Shown here: positions 43,340-55,916 of the stretch, piece by piece
How the letters are laid out: every line of letters begins with the position of its first letter
How positions within the stretch are numbered: the first letter of the stretch is position 1
Assembly: GCF_018446385.1 (NCBI RefSeq)
Contig: NC_055989.1
Coordinates: 132,769,004 to 132,833,003, forward strand
Direction: 5' to 3'
Length of the DNA: 64,000 nucleotides
DNA from: Zingiber officinale
Lineage: Eukaryota; Streptophyta; Magnoliopsida; Zingiberales; Zingiberaceae
Notes under the pieces: generated by a model
Told to the model about the DNA's origin: nothing
The model's database searches: none
The model's input: the letters and a program-made list of their open reading frames with translations, nothing else
Translations under genes and position numbers: made by a program

Positions 43340-46339
43340 GAAACCAAGTGGATTTTGGACAGTGGTTGCTCCAAACACATGACTGGAGATCACACCAAGT
43401 TCACTCAACTCACCTATAAAAGCTTAGGAACAGTTGCCTTTGGAAACAACGGCAAACTCAAGGTGATTGGAATAGGTAATATTGAACTAAAAATAGATTT
43501 CATAATTACAAATGTTCTACTTGTCGAGAATTTTAAATACAATCTCCTGAGTATAAGTCAATTGTGTGATACTAGGTATAAGGTTAAATTTCTATCCACA
43601 GAGTGTTTAATCAAACATCTAGATAATCCTACTATAAGCCTAAAAGGTTTTAGAAAAGACAACATCTATGCTATCAACTTAACCACCTCTTTAATTAAGT
43701 GTTATTTAACACAAAAAGAAGAGACTTGGTTATGGCATAGGAGAATGTCTCACACCAACTTTAGAAATATAAGCAAATTAAATGGACTAGTAAGAGGCTT
43801 ACCGAAATTACCTAACCTAGATTCAACTATATGTAATGCTTGTCAACAAGGTAAACAAACAAAATCCACTCACAAACCAACCAATCAACCACAAACCTAC
43901 TCGATATTAGAACTTCTACATTTAGACCTTTTTGACTCCCATGGGGTTAAATCCATAAATGGAAACTTATACTGCTTAGTAATAATAGATGACTATTCTA
44001 GGTTTACTTGAGTTAAATTCTTAAAATATAAAGACGAAACTTTTGAAATCTTTGCAAACTTTTGCAAACAAATTGAAAACGAAAAAGATATTAAAATTAA
44101 AAGAATTAGAAGTGACAACGGGGGAGAATTTAAAAATCATAATTTCAACAAATTCTGTCTTGAGAATGGCTACCATCACGAATTTTCGTGTCCTAAAACC
44201 CCCCAACAAAATAGAATTGTAGAAAGAAAAAAAAAGAACTTTACTAGAAGCCTCTAGAACTATGTTAAATGAATATAACCTACCTAAATATTTTTGGGCA
44301 GAAGCTGTAAGTACAGCCTGCTATGTGCAAAATAGAACAACATTAAAGAAAAGACAAAATAAAACCGTCTTTGAAATATTCCATAACAAATAACCCAACA
44401 TAAAATATTTCAAAGTATTTGGATGTCCAACCTACATCTTAAATACTAGAGAACACTTAGGAAAATTTACCTCTAAAGTATAAAATGGAATTTTTGTAGG
44501 ATATTCTTTAAACAGTAGGGGTTAAAGAATATATAATAAAATTACACTAAAAATCGAGGAAACCACAAATGTAAAATTTGAAGAAACCCAAGAACAAACT
44601 CAACTTCAACCTGTGAAAATAATAATTCTGAAGAAACCAATCAATCCCTAAATCATGAAGAAGATGAACACACTCAAGCAAATCAACCTCCTAGAACTAT
44701 AAGAATCAACCCTAACCATCCAACTGATCAAATAATTGGTGACCCAGACCTAAGGGTTCAGACCAGATCATCCTTTAGGAACCTAAGTCAAATTTTCCTG
44801 ATTTCAAAAATTGAACCCAAAACTGTAGCTGAATCCCTACTTGATCCAGATTGGATCATCGCTATGCAAGAGGAACTAGCTCAATTTGAGCGTAATGAAG
44901 TTTGGGATCTAGTACCACCACCTAAAGATAAGAAAATAATAGAAACAAAATGGGTATTTAGAAACAAATTAAGTGAATCTGGGGAAATTACTAGGAATAA
45001 AGCTAGGCTAGTTGCTAAAGGGTTTAGTCAAGTTGAAGGACTTGACTACGATGAAACCTATGCCCCAGTAGCCAGATTAGAATCCATTAGAATGTTACTA
45101 AGTTATGCAGCCCATAAGGGATTCAAACTATATCAAATGGATGTTAAATCAGTCTTTCTCAATGGACTAATAAAAGAAGAAGTTTATGTAGGTCAGCCTC
45201 CTGGATTTGAAAATCTAGAACATCCTGATTATGTTTTTAAATTAAAGAAAGCATTATATAGACTTAAACAAGCACCTAGGGCATGGTATGAAAGGCTGAC
45301 ATCTTACTTAACATCCAAAGGATTCAACCAAGGTCAAATTGACCCAACCTTGTTTGTTAAATTACTAAAAAATGACATATTTATAGCACAAATATATGTA
45401 GATGATATAATTTTTGGTTCAACTAACTCAGATTTTTTAGAAGAATTTATCAACCTGATGGAACAAGAATTTGAAATGAGTTTAGTAGGAAAATTGTTAT
45501 ATTTTCTAGGATTATAAATTAAACAAACAAATGAAGGAAATTACATTTATCAACAAAAATACACTAAAGAATTACTTAAAAAATTCGGAATGGAAAATAT
45601 AAAAGAAATAAAAACACCCATGGCAGTAAACACAATCTTAGACAATGACCCAAATGGAAAACCAGTAGATCTAAAGTATTATAGAAGTGCAATAGGCAGT
45701 CTACTCTACTTAACTGCAAGCCGACCTGATATCCTATTTACAGTTAGTATGTGTGCAAGATACCAAACCTGTGCTAAAGAATCCCATTTGACTCAAGTCA
45801 AAAGGATTTTTAGATATCTTAAGGAAACAACAAACATAGGAATTTGGTATCCTAGGACCAATGACTTTGAATTGATAGGATATTCTGATTCAGATTATGC
45901 TGGATGCAAATTAGACCGCAAAAGCACAAGTGGTGGATGTCAACTACTAGGCCCATCACTTGTTAGCTGGTTTAGTAGAAAGTAACATTGTGTTGTACTA
46001 TCTACAACTGAGTCAGAATACATAGCCATAGGAGAATGTGTAGCCCAATTATTATGGATGATGCACACCTTAAAAGATTTCAACTTAAAAATCACAAATG
46101 TAAAAGTTTTAATTGACAATATTAGCTCAATAAATTTAACAAAAAATCCAGTGCATCATTCAAGAACCAAACACATTGAAATCAGGCACCACTTTATTAG
46201 GGATCATGTTACTAAGGGTGACATTGAGCTCAAATACGTTGAGTCCAAGTCAAACTTAGCTGACATATTCACTAAACCACTCCCTGAAAATGAATTTAGC
46301 CATTTCCGTAGAAAACTAGGAATGTGTCTAATAGACTAG
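43340..46339 (+). pseudogene. Copia C pol (protease, integrase, reverse transcriptase, RNase H), decayed
   Basis: Protease DSGCSKHMTG at about 43355. GAG-pre-integrase LWHRRMSHTNFRNI...CNACQQGKQ. Integrase starts LLHLDLFDSHG...LVIIDDYSRFT, stops at TGA 44009-44011 (normally Trp), continues SDNGGEF, then a frameshift in the A-run near 44225 and several stops up to 44530. Reverse transcriptase 44864-45517 ([29 protein letters not shown] at 45395-45406). TAA follows at 45515-45517. RNase H 45590-46339 (SAIGSLLYLTASRPDI, GYSDSDYAGC, TESEYIA, HIEIRHHFIRD, DIFTKPL), with TAA at 45983-45985. Most stops are one C-to-T or G-to-A step from the expected codon. Confidence 0.92.
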
Positions 46340-47666
46340 GAGTTTCAAATTTCAAAAATATTTTCAAAAATGATTATTTTCAAATTATAGGATAAAGCAT
46401 ATTTCGTTCTCAAAACTTTCCAATTTTTAGATTTTTAAATATATTTTTAGCCTTAGACTAGTTCAAAATCCTTAGAAAACATGTACCCACAGGACTAGTT
46501 TTGAGCATCTCACCAAAACCTTAGGCTTACCTTGCTTGTGTTTGACGAACATAGAAAGGGGTGAGATGTATAGGTCACTTGCCTAAGACTTAAGATGCTT
46601 ATTTCAGTGCATCGACATAAGTCTGGGCGTTAAATACAAAATATACATTAATCAAGTTTTAGTTAAACTTAACTTAACTAACCAAGTGAAAGCTGCTATC
46701 TTCTGATAAGTCAGTCAGTAACAAACTGGTTAGACATTTGATTTAGTGTCAGGTTTAGGGGGAGAAATAAAACTACTTCAGTTTTTCAAACTTAATTTTG
46801 AAAATCAAACTTTTCAAGTATGTTAAACCATGTTTTTAAAACTAGTACTCGTGAACTTTGAAAATTTGATTCTGGAAAAAGATTTTTTTTAAAAAATTAT
46901 TCTACTTTGAATATTTTTAGCAAATACTTTCAAAATTTTATGTCAAGTTCAGGGGGAGGAATTAATTAAAATTTTCCCTTTATTTAAAAATATTTTAAAT
47001 TTGTGTTTGAAAAATGTTTTCTAAAAATTTTTTAAACCTAGTTTTGTAAAACTAAGCAGTTTTACTTTTTATTGAAAATTGATTAGACTTAGTTTTTGAA
47101 AATTGAATTTAAAACTCTAGTTCTTAAAATTTGATTTTACTTAATTCTGACATTTTAATTTGAAAGTTAAAATTTTACAAAAATTAGTTTTAAAAAAAAA
47201 GTACTTTGTTATTGGATTTTAACAACTTATGTTTGAAAACTTGAATTTTTAACTTTGACCTTAAAAAAAAAAAAAAAACTATACCGGAAAAATTAGCTAT
47301 CTCTCAAACTTAGTTTTTGAATTTTGATTTTGAAAAATTATGTTTAAAAACTCAAAATTACAAAGTTATCAGTTTCAAGACTTAGTTTCTTTAAGATTTA
47401 AGAAATAAAAAGCAAAATAATCTATGTTTTAAAACTCCCCCAGATTAACTTGACATTATTTCTTACTTTGTCTGAAATTTATGTATATGCTTACTTAATC
47501 CGTGCTTATTTTTGATGAATGCCAAAGGGGGAGGGTTAGGTGGTTAAGTTAGCCAAACCAATTTTGAAAATACAAACTAACTTTAAAACCACATAAATGC
47601 ATGTTGTTTCTTGCATATGTTTTTACTAACTTAACCAGGTTGTCATTCCATCAAAAAGGGAGAGAT
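46340..47666 (+). other. Copia C 3' untranslated region and polypurine tract
   Basis: 1.3 kb of A+T-rich sequence with 'gggggag' words (46753, 46952, 47527) and a final aaaaagggagagat (47653-47666) that acts as polypurine tract before TGTTGG. A long unexplained 3' region is usual for Sireviruses. No env-like frame seen. Confidence 0.6.
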
Positions 47667-48771
47667 TGTTGGTGCGGTTAGCACTAACGATTTAACCCAG
47701 ATTTTAATGAATGACAAATCAGGTTAAGTTAGTTTATTGTTGTCTAAACACTCTGATCGAGTGCGCAGGAAAGGTCCAGACAGGTCGACGGGCTGACCAG
47801 ATGTCTGGCACGAAGCCCAGCTAGGTCGACGGACTGACCGGATAGCTGGCGAGAAGTCCAAGCGGGTCGACGGGCTGACCGGACGCTTGGTGAGAAGTCC
47901 AACTAGGTCGACGGGCTGACCGGATAGCTGGCGAGAAGTCCAGACGGGTCGAAGGGCTGACCGGACGTCTGGCAGGTAAGTGAGGTAAGTCACTGGAGGG
48001 GAGTGACTGCGAGGACGCGTTCCCGGGAAGGGAACATTAGGCGTCGATCCGGCTTAGATCCATTTCGGATATCTAAGTCGAGATCGTGACTAGATTCCGG
48101 TCTCGAAAAGACGGAATCTAAGTCATACTCTTTGCTATTACTTTGTTGAACTGTAATTATGCTAACACTCTATTTTGCAGGATCTATTTTTGTCTCGGAC
48201 TAACCTTGTTTTACAGGAAAGTTGTTCGCTGGAAAAAGGTGGTCCGGGCGCCCGGAGGTCCGAGCGCCCGGAGGTCCGGGCGCCCTGGAGGCAAAAATTA
48301 TCTTGACCGCGCATCGCCACTTGGAGCTCGCTGGTTGGACTTGCCACGTCTCACTAGGGCGCCCGGAAGGGATCCAGGGCACCCCGAGCTTCATATAAAA
48401 GATGGGGCGGAGGCAGAGATACAATAATCAACTCAGAACTCTTAGACTGCTTGCTCTGCTGCTCTGCGCTCCAACGACGCTAACGAAGCTCCGACAACGT
48501 TCTCTTGTCCTTGTGGTTTTCTTTCTGTCGGTATAGCTTTGTTTTAATTTTCATTAGCATTCCTTGTACTGTCTTTGTAATCATTATTTTGAATTGCTAG
48601 TGAATTGCCCAACGAAAGTACTCACGGAGTACGTGCCTTCGAGTAAGAGTCGTCACAGGCTCCGAACGAAGTAAAATTCATTGTGTCCAATTTTTATTCC
48701 GCTGCGTTTATACTCGTTATTTTTCGAATAGATATTCACCCCCCCCTCTATCGACGCTTCACGATCCAACA
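47667..48771 (+). repeat. 3' LTR of Copia C
   Basis: 1105 bp, TGTTGG...CCAACA, followed by ATTAG. Differs from the 5' LTR by the 41-bp palindrome contraction and by roughly a dozen substitutions in the first 400 bp. Confidence 0.95.
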
Positions 48772-48776
48772 ATTAG

Positions 48777-49069
48777 AACTAATCTAATTGGACAAGGATG
48801 TCTTACATATATTGTTCTTGTTTAACCTAAGATCATTTAAGTCAATCTCAAACTTTTTGATGAACTCATGTTCGTTTGATCAAACCAATGCCCATTGGAT
48901 TAAATTCGACCCATTAGAATAACCTAATCTATTTGATCAAATTTGACTCAATAGAAAAAATTTGGTCATTTGATCAAATAGTGATCTAAGCTCAATTATT
49001 TCAAATAATTATCCAAGCCAGTAAATTAAACAGAAGCATGAAATTAAAAAAACTGATTAACATGCTCAC
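48777..49069. other. Spacer, no gene seen
   Basis: Pre-insertion DNA between Copia C and the third gypsy family. It has repeated 'tttgatcaaa' and 'cccattggatt' words. Confidence 0.4.
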
Positions 49070-49171
49070 TGATTCGGTGTGTTGTGAGTGGACCCAAAGA
49101 TAACATGTCAGTCAAAATCAAAGTGAGGTGTTGGTCAAAGTTAGGATGAGGTGGCAGTCAAAATTAGAATA
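49070..49171 (+). repeat. LTR start of gypsy family 3, copy A (left part)
   Basis: TGATTCGGTGTGTTGTGAGTGG and what follows match the LTR start at 51965. The match continues after the solo LTR at 51579-51700, so this LTR was split by it. Confidence 0.75.
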
Positions 49172-51578
49172 TGTTGGAGTGTATACTAAAAGCCTAGCTT
49201 TTGGTATAAACATTTATCTAGAAATAAGAATCACATTGGTCGAATGTCTACATTTATGATAAATGTAGTTGTTCAATTAATTTATATTGTAGATGACATG
49301 GTGTGTGGTGTCACACACAGAAGATCATGTTATCAGTAGCTTATAAATTATAAACAGTAGCTCACGACCATGATGGAAAGGAACAAACCATTGGAAGGTC
49401 GTAGTGTAATTAGGTATTAGTTTATCTTGACTATATAATTACACTAGTACACTCAGAGTGTATTGAGTAGGACCATTTGAGGTCGTTTCTTTTATACTGA
49501 CTTTATAAAGAAACAAAGACCTCGGTTATTATGGAAGTGTGTGCTCTTAATCCTAATGTAATAACAAGCACATATATTTGATATTTATTTCTTTAATTTA
49601 TCAATGGGTGAGATTTAGTTCGTTGAATCAATAAACCCGATAAGTTGGGAAATGGTATCACTTATAGTGTGTGTTGTTGATTATAGAAGGAAACTGTGTC
49701 CTAGAGATACTAGGTTGATAATGTCCTCAAGAGGAGCTCATAAAGATTGTCATGTTAAACTCTGCAGGTGGACTTAGTCCGACATGATAATAAGGTTGAG
49801 TGGTACTACTCTTGGACTTAGATATTAATTAAATGAGTTGTCAGTAACTCACTTAATTAGTGGACATTTGATATCTTAAACACACGGAGACTAACACACT
49901 CATAATAAGAAGGAGCCCAAAATGTAATTTGGGATTGGTGCGGTAGTTCAATGATAGTTCTCTAGTGGAATGAATGATCATTGATAAAATTAAGTTGTGT
50001 GTTCGGGGCGAACACGGGATGCTTAAGTTTATCGGAGACCAAAACCAATTCCTCCTCTCGGTCCCTATCATAGCCTCTTATTTGTAGAAGTTTTATACCC
50101 ACCTATACCCACCTTCTATACCCACTAATAAGGGTGGCCAAGCTAGCTTGGGAACCAAGCTAGGGCCGGCCTAGGTTATTGGTGGCGGCCCTAGCTTGAA
50201 CCCAAGCTAGTGGGGCCGGCCAAATTAAATTAAAAAGGGATTTTAATTTTAGTTTTTATTATGTGGAAGAAATAATTTTTTAAAGATAATTAAAATTAAA
50301 ATATCTCTCTTGTAAAAGATCTACAAAAGATTAAAGAAAGAGATTAGATCTCTTTCCTTATTTGTAGATTGATGAGTTATTTTATTTTCTCTTTAAAAAT
50401 TATCCACATGTTGATAAAATTAAAATTATAGAAATTTCCTTTATCAACCATGAAGAGATTTTTTAAGAGAAATTTTATTTTTAAAATTTCCGGAAACAAA
50501 TTAGGAAGTTTTAATTTGTTGATTAAAACTTGTCTAATTTATTTCCTCTAGAAGTGGCCGGCCATTAGAGATTAAATTGGGAAATTTTATTAATTTTTCT
50601 CAATTAAATCATGTCAAGGAAATTAAGGAAATTTTATTGTAATTAAATTTCCTAATTTGCCTAGGCCAAGGAATATAAAAGAAGGGGTGAGGGTGCCTTC
50701 ACAAGACACAACATCTATTATTCCTCTCCCTCTTTTGTTCCTTGGTGTGGTCGGCCAACCTCTCCCTCTCTTCCTCTTGTGGTGGCCGAACCCTACCCTT
50801 CTATTGGAACTCTTGTGGTGGCCGGATACTACTCAGAGAAAAAGAAGAAGAAGGAGAGAAAGCTAGCATCTCTTGGAGCTTGGTTAGTATTTTGTTTTTC
50901 TTCCTTGGTGAAGCTTCCTCTTTGTTGGCCGAACCTAGCTAGGAGGAGAAGAAGGTGATTGGTGGTTTCTCGTCTCGGAAGATCGTTGCCCACACAACGT
51001 CCGAGGTTAGAAGAGGAATACGGTAGAAGATCAAGAGGTTTTTCTACAAGGTATAACTAGTAAATTTTATTTCCGCATCATGCTAGTTATTTATGGAAAT
51101 AATACCAACTACAAGAGGCTTACGTTCTAGAATTTCGAATATGTTTTTTCGAAGTTGTGTTCTTTTGTTTCTTTCTTTTCCTTGTGATTTGATTGTTCTC
51201 TTTGGTTAACCTAAAGTTATTTTAGGAAATTAAATATTAGCTTTCTATTAAAGGTTTTGTCTAGTCGGTGGTGGTTGCTCCCATATCCAAGAAGGCCATG
51301 TGCCTCGCCACGTCAGTACTGGGAACCTTTTATGGAAATTAATATTTAATGGAATTAATAACTTAAGGAGACTTGGGTCGAACGTGTTAAGTTCCGCAGG
51401 AGATCCAAGTCAAAACCTAAAAGAACAAATAGATTAAGTTTTGGATCAAACGTGTTAAGTTCCGCAAGCGATCCAAAATTTAATTTAAAAGAACACATGG
51501 TAGCTAGGAAAAGGTTCAGACCTTTGTACAAAATTTTTGTACAGTGGAACCTATAGGTTTTCCGAGTAGCAACCAACA
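49172..51578 (+). repeat. Solo LTR, 2407 bp, Copia type
   Basis: Starts TGTTGGAGTGTATACTAAAAG, ends GCAACCAACA, flanked by perfect GAATA duplications (49167-49171, 51579-51583). No internal domain. TATA-like ggaatataaaag at about 50670. Near its end is the near-perfect inverted repeat TGTACAAAATTTTTGTACA (about 51534-51552). Same family as 2862-4739. Open frames inside it (for example 50657-50942) read through a CT-rich leader and are not genes. Confidence 0.93.
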
Positions 51579-51583
51579 GAATA

Positions 51584-51964
51584 TATGCATATGAGTGAGT
51601 TATTCTCACCAAGACTCAACTCCTCATTCAGCGCTACGACCCTCAGAATAAAGCCAGTCAACCTAATAATCGGTCGGACTTAAGGGACTGATGATGTTTT
51701 GTTTATTAAGGTTGTCATAACCAATTATAACATACATCACACTTATTGACACAGAAAGCTCTATCAATATCATTTTCAAGAAGGTGTTCGAGCAACTGCA
51801 GATAGAACCGAACGAGCTCCAACCAATGATGACCCATTTTCATGAATCCACGGGCAATGAGGTTAGTGGCTTAGCTAGATTAAACTAACCAAATCTCTAG
51901 GGAAGGAACCCCTAATGAGGATGCGTTGATCAACTTTTATTATAGTAGATGCACCCTCAACATA
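51584..51964 (+). pseudogene. Gypsy family 3 copy A: LTR piece fused to a protease fragment
   Basis: After about 120 bp of LTR the sequence jumps to a protease segment (about 51705-51964: KVVITNYNIHHTLIDTESSINIIFKKVFEQLQIEPNELQPM ... FIIVDAPSTYD). Gag and the rest of the LTR are deleted between them. The active-site motif is DTE (GAA, 51754-51756) instead of DTG. Confidence 0.8.
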
Positions 51965-53810
51965 TGATACGGTGTGTTGTAAGTGGATCCAGATATGACA
52001 TGTCAATCAAAGTCAAGGTGAGGTGATGGTCAAAATCAAAATGAGGTGATAATCATATCAGAATATATGCGTTTGAGCAAGTTATTCTCATTAAGACTCA
52101 ACTTCTCACTCGCTGATATGACTCTCAGAATAAAGCCAGCCGTCCCATCCAGTCAAACTTAAGGGACTTGATTCCCCATTCTTTGGGTACAAGTCTCTCT
52201 GTATACGATTGATCAACTCTAATAACCGGTCGAACTGAGAGGACTTATCACTCTACTTAAAGCTAAGATATACAAGATAAATCCAAACGACCCTAATATT
52301 GGTGGGGCAAATGGATCTTAGATCTCTATCCTATAAAAGTATTCTCTTAGCACACAACAAAGGCAATATCTCCCAACAATAGTGGGCCAAGATGAGATCC
52401 GGTCGGACTTCCAGATCCCAACATAATAGTTCAAGAGCAAGTCTTGTTATATATAGTTGCTCGATCTAAAGTATCGGACGAACTTAGGGGTGATCTCCCA
52501 TTTCCTAGCAAAGGAATTCTCAGTATACAATCGGTCAGACTCAATGTCGTTTGAAGTTAAAGGATAGCTCATTTCTCACTACTACAATATGATTTAGCAT
52601 ATAGCTCGGTCGACCTAATAGCCAGTCGGGCTGGAGAGACTTAGTTCCTCATTCCTATTATAGTCTCCTATTACAGATAGTCAGTTAGATATGGGTCCAG
52701 TTGGATTACCTCTAGTGAACAACATTATCAGGAAATCACAACAATCCGTCATTTCTCAGCAAAGGCACTCTCAATATACAGTCGATTGGACTTAGTGTCA
52801 TTCCACTTAAAGGACAGCTTATTTTTCACTACTACAATACAACTCAGCATATAGCTCAATCGACATAATAACCATCGGGCTAGAAGGACTTAGTTCCTCA
52901 TTTTTATTACAGTTTCCTATTACATATAGCCGATTAGATATGGGTACGATCGGATTACCTCCAAGGGATAACATTGTCAGGGAATCACAACAATCCGTCA
53001 GAGAATAATAACTATTCATCAAGGAATATTCCGATATCTGACACATACGGACAACGAAACCTTCTTATGAGAGTGGTCACCCAGCTTCTATCATTACTAT
53101 GAAGTTACAAAAAACTATTTATACACGTGTAATGGAATATTCCTTAGAGGAACATTGTACGCCTCCATTATCCGACATCTTCTGGCATCGAATATTCCTT
53201 ATCGCCTCATTATTGCAGAAGTTATAAGAGATGATATAGAAGAGGGGTTCTCTTAGTTGGCGAGGTACGCAGCATAAGGCACTTGCATTTAATGGTTCAT
53301 CGTCTCCACTTTTCATTCGGCCACTATACAAAATTTGGCGTCGGAGGACTTACGTTAGGGACTCCTTTCCGGGTTTTCGCCCTAACCTTCTATTTGTTCT
53401 TTTAAGCGTGAGCGGTATAGAGCCGAATGGAGTGCCAGGTATCATCATTTTCCCTAACAAAGTCATCTCACGGTCAACAGCAAGGTCACATTATTATAGA
53501 GGCTATAAGAGACAATATAAAAAGGAGGTTCTCTTAGTTGGCGAGGTATGCAAGATTAGACACTCGCATTTTATGGTTCCTTGTCTCCACTTTTCGTTTG
53601 GTCACCATACTGACTTTGGCGTTGGAGGGCTTATGTCAGGGACTCCTTCCCTAGTTTTCTCCCTAACCTTCTGTTTATTCTTTTAAGTGTGTGTAGAATG
53701 GAGCCGAATGGAGTGTCAGGCATCATCGTTTTTTCCTAACAGATCATCTCATGGTCAATAGCAGGGCCACCTACCTAGAGCGTCATTTCCACCGCTTTCA
53801 AACATGATCA
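51965..53810 (+). repeat. 5' LTR of gypsy family 3, copy B (1846 bp)
   Basis: Starts TGATAC, ends AACATGATCA, followed by tttggcgcaatctatgagaac, a decayed version of the element 2 primer site. Two internal tandem duplications: 250-bp period at about 52490-53000 and 281-bp period at about 53210-53770. The second includes the 'gttctcttagttggcgaggta' segment twice. The open frames in it are not supported as genes. Confidence 0.75.
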
Positions 53811-55596
53811 AATTTGGCGCAATCTATGAGAACTTCGCCTGATCTGGAACGTGAAAATAGATAATGCTGGAAAACCCTCTCTCATCACCTTATCATCAGA
53901 AGATTTTGAGTTGTTGGTAGCAGCATGAGTGCAAAAGTTAATGCAGCATCAAGCAATAGCAGCCGACATACCATTGTTGCACGACCGGTTATGTTGATGA
54001 CGGGTCCTCACACTAAGAGAGGGACTTGAATCGAAGGCCCAACTCGATTTCAGCTAGTTCCTCCTCCACCAGCGGATGACTTCATACAACCACCCATTCA
54101 TGCAATCAGTCTCCCACTTGTGCCACCATCCTCGATTGCATATCACCGGACATTATTCCGCATGCCTCTCAAGGAGGTGGGCTGAGAAGAAAAACCCCAA
54201 GCATCATCTTTTAGAGACGTGTTCGTGCAAGATCTGCACAAGGGAAAAGCCCTGAGGTCAAAGGGTCCCCAGAATGGTTGAGTACGTCGTTCTCACAAGA
54301 AATATTAGAAGATAAACTGTCGAACCATTTTTGACCCCTGACGATACCAGAATATGGAGGGGTCACTGACCCAGAAGATCACCCCCCTTAAGTTCAAAAA
54401 TATAGTCATCTTTCACCAATACACGAATGACGTAAAGTGTTGGGTATTTTTCACCATACTCTCTAGCTCGGCACAAACATGATTCAACCAGCTTCCTACT
54501 GAATCCATCTGTTGCTTCAAGGATTTCTGTAAGACGTTCCTTCACCATTTTGCCAATAGTTGGAGATACCACAAGACCCCGCTCAATATGTTTGCTCTCC
54601 AGCAAGGATCAAAGGGAATGCTGAAGGAATATATTCAACACTTTGATTAAGTTGTCTTAGATGTCCCCTCGACAACTACAGAAATACTGATGTGTGCCTT
54701 CTCGCAAGGTTTGTTTGATGGAAATTTCTTTCATTCTCTAGTGAGGAAGCCCCCAATAAATTTTGATAATATGTTAAGCTGATTGATCAGGTATGTCCAT
54801 GTGGAGGAGACTCAATTTGCTAGAAAGAAAGCAATACACCAACTTCTATCATCACTCAAATAGAGTGAAAGGCTCTCCCTCCTCCCTCACAAGATGCAGG
54901 TTGGCATCTAAGTCGTCCACTTGAGCTAACAAGAAGAGAGGAGAAAGCAGTGCATAAAGTGGAGGATGCCCTAAAATTAACTGTCATGCCAGACTAGTTA
55001 CCTCTTGAAAGGCACCGACGTTTTTGTGATTACCACCAATCCTATTATCATGCTATTAGTGAATGTCATCAGTATACGAAGATGCTCAGTCGAATGATAG
55101 AGTTAAGTGAAGAGGACAAAAAATCAACCTCCCACCCCTGTCAAGGGTCTGCTCCAAGAGCATACCCAATAAAAAGATCCTAGATGGCGCTCGAACCAAG
55201 CGTCCAATTGGCAGCCCGAGTCAATGATATCACAATTATAGCACCAAGTAAAGTCCAATCGACACTCTCCAAGTCGGTCATGAAGCCTCCAAGTTGATGG
55301 TTTCAATAGTGCCAAGTTTATCGGCTGGCAGCCCCAACAAGCAATTAATCAAAGACGGCCTCAAATGGAAAAATCCCAAAGGTCAATCTTCCAACCAGTA
55401 AGGAGCAAGTGAATAAATCCAACCATATGCAAGTGGCCAAATCCTATTGGCTCCAAATAGAAAATTTCCCAATTGGTAAGGCCATGCATCCAAATCCCAA
55501 TCGCAGCTTCACTTGGCAGCATCTTGACGTCGATCAGCGGCCTATTGATGTCAATCGGCATATAGAGGTAAAGGAATGTCCGATCGGCATGTCAGA
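53811..55596 (+). pseudogene. Gypsy family 3 copy B: primer site, gag and trailing fragment
   Basis: Gag is recognisable at about 54330-54850: PEYGGVTDPEDH, FHQYTNDVKCWVFF, CFKDFCKTFLHHFANSWRYHKT, MLKEYIQHFD-VVLDVPSTTTE, DGNFFHSLVRKPP, YVHVEETQFARKKA. Several stops and frame changes. 54860-55596 continues as gag tail and degenerate repeats with no pol. Confidence 0.8.
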
Positions 55597-55890
55597 TCGA
55601 CATGCCCAACTCACATGAATGTTCGATCAACATACAAGAGCAAAATCAAAGTCAAAATGCAAATGGAAAAGAGCATCCGATCGGCATGCCTAACTCACAT
55701 GAATGTTTGATCGACATATAAGAGCAAAATCAAAGTCAAAATGTAAATGTAAAAGAACGTCTGATTGACATATCCAACTCACATGAACGTTCGATTAGCA
55801 TGCAAGAGCAAAATCAAAGTCAAAATGCAAATGTAAAAGAATGTCTGATCGGCATGCCCAACTCACATGAACATCCGATCGACATATTTC
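55597..55890 (+). repeat. 84-bp tandem repeat, about 3.5 units
   Basis: 'catgcccaactcacatgaa' recurs at 55601, 55685, 55769 and 55853, an exact 84-bp period. Each unit also has 'agagcaaaatcaaagtcaaaatg'. It sits where gypsy family 3 breaks off, so it may be its 3' tandem region brought next to gag by deletion. Confidence 0.9.
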
Positions 55891-55916
55891 AACTAGAACA
55901 ATTTCAATTAGCTTTC

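Larger units (their letters stand above)
38023..48771 (+). mobile_element. Copia element C (Sirevirus-like), structurally complete
   Basis: LTRs of 1146 bp (38023-39168) and 1105 bp (47667-48771), both TGTTGG...CCAACA, are flanked by the 5-bp duplication ATTAG (38018-38022 and 48772-48776). A tRNA-iMet-type primer site TGGTATCAGAGC follows the 5' LTR. Order: gag, A+T-rich array, protease, integrase, reverse transcriptase, RNase H (Copia order). Pol has several nonsense codons and a frameshift, so the copy is dead although its gag frame is open. Confidence 0.95.

Noticed and set aside
50657-50942. Frames in the solo LTR leader
   Set aside because: CT-rich R/U5 sequence repeated in the other LTR copy with different frames.
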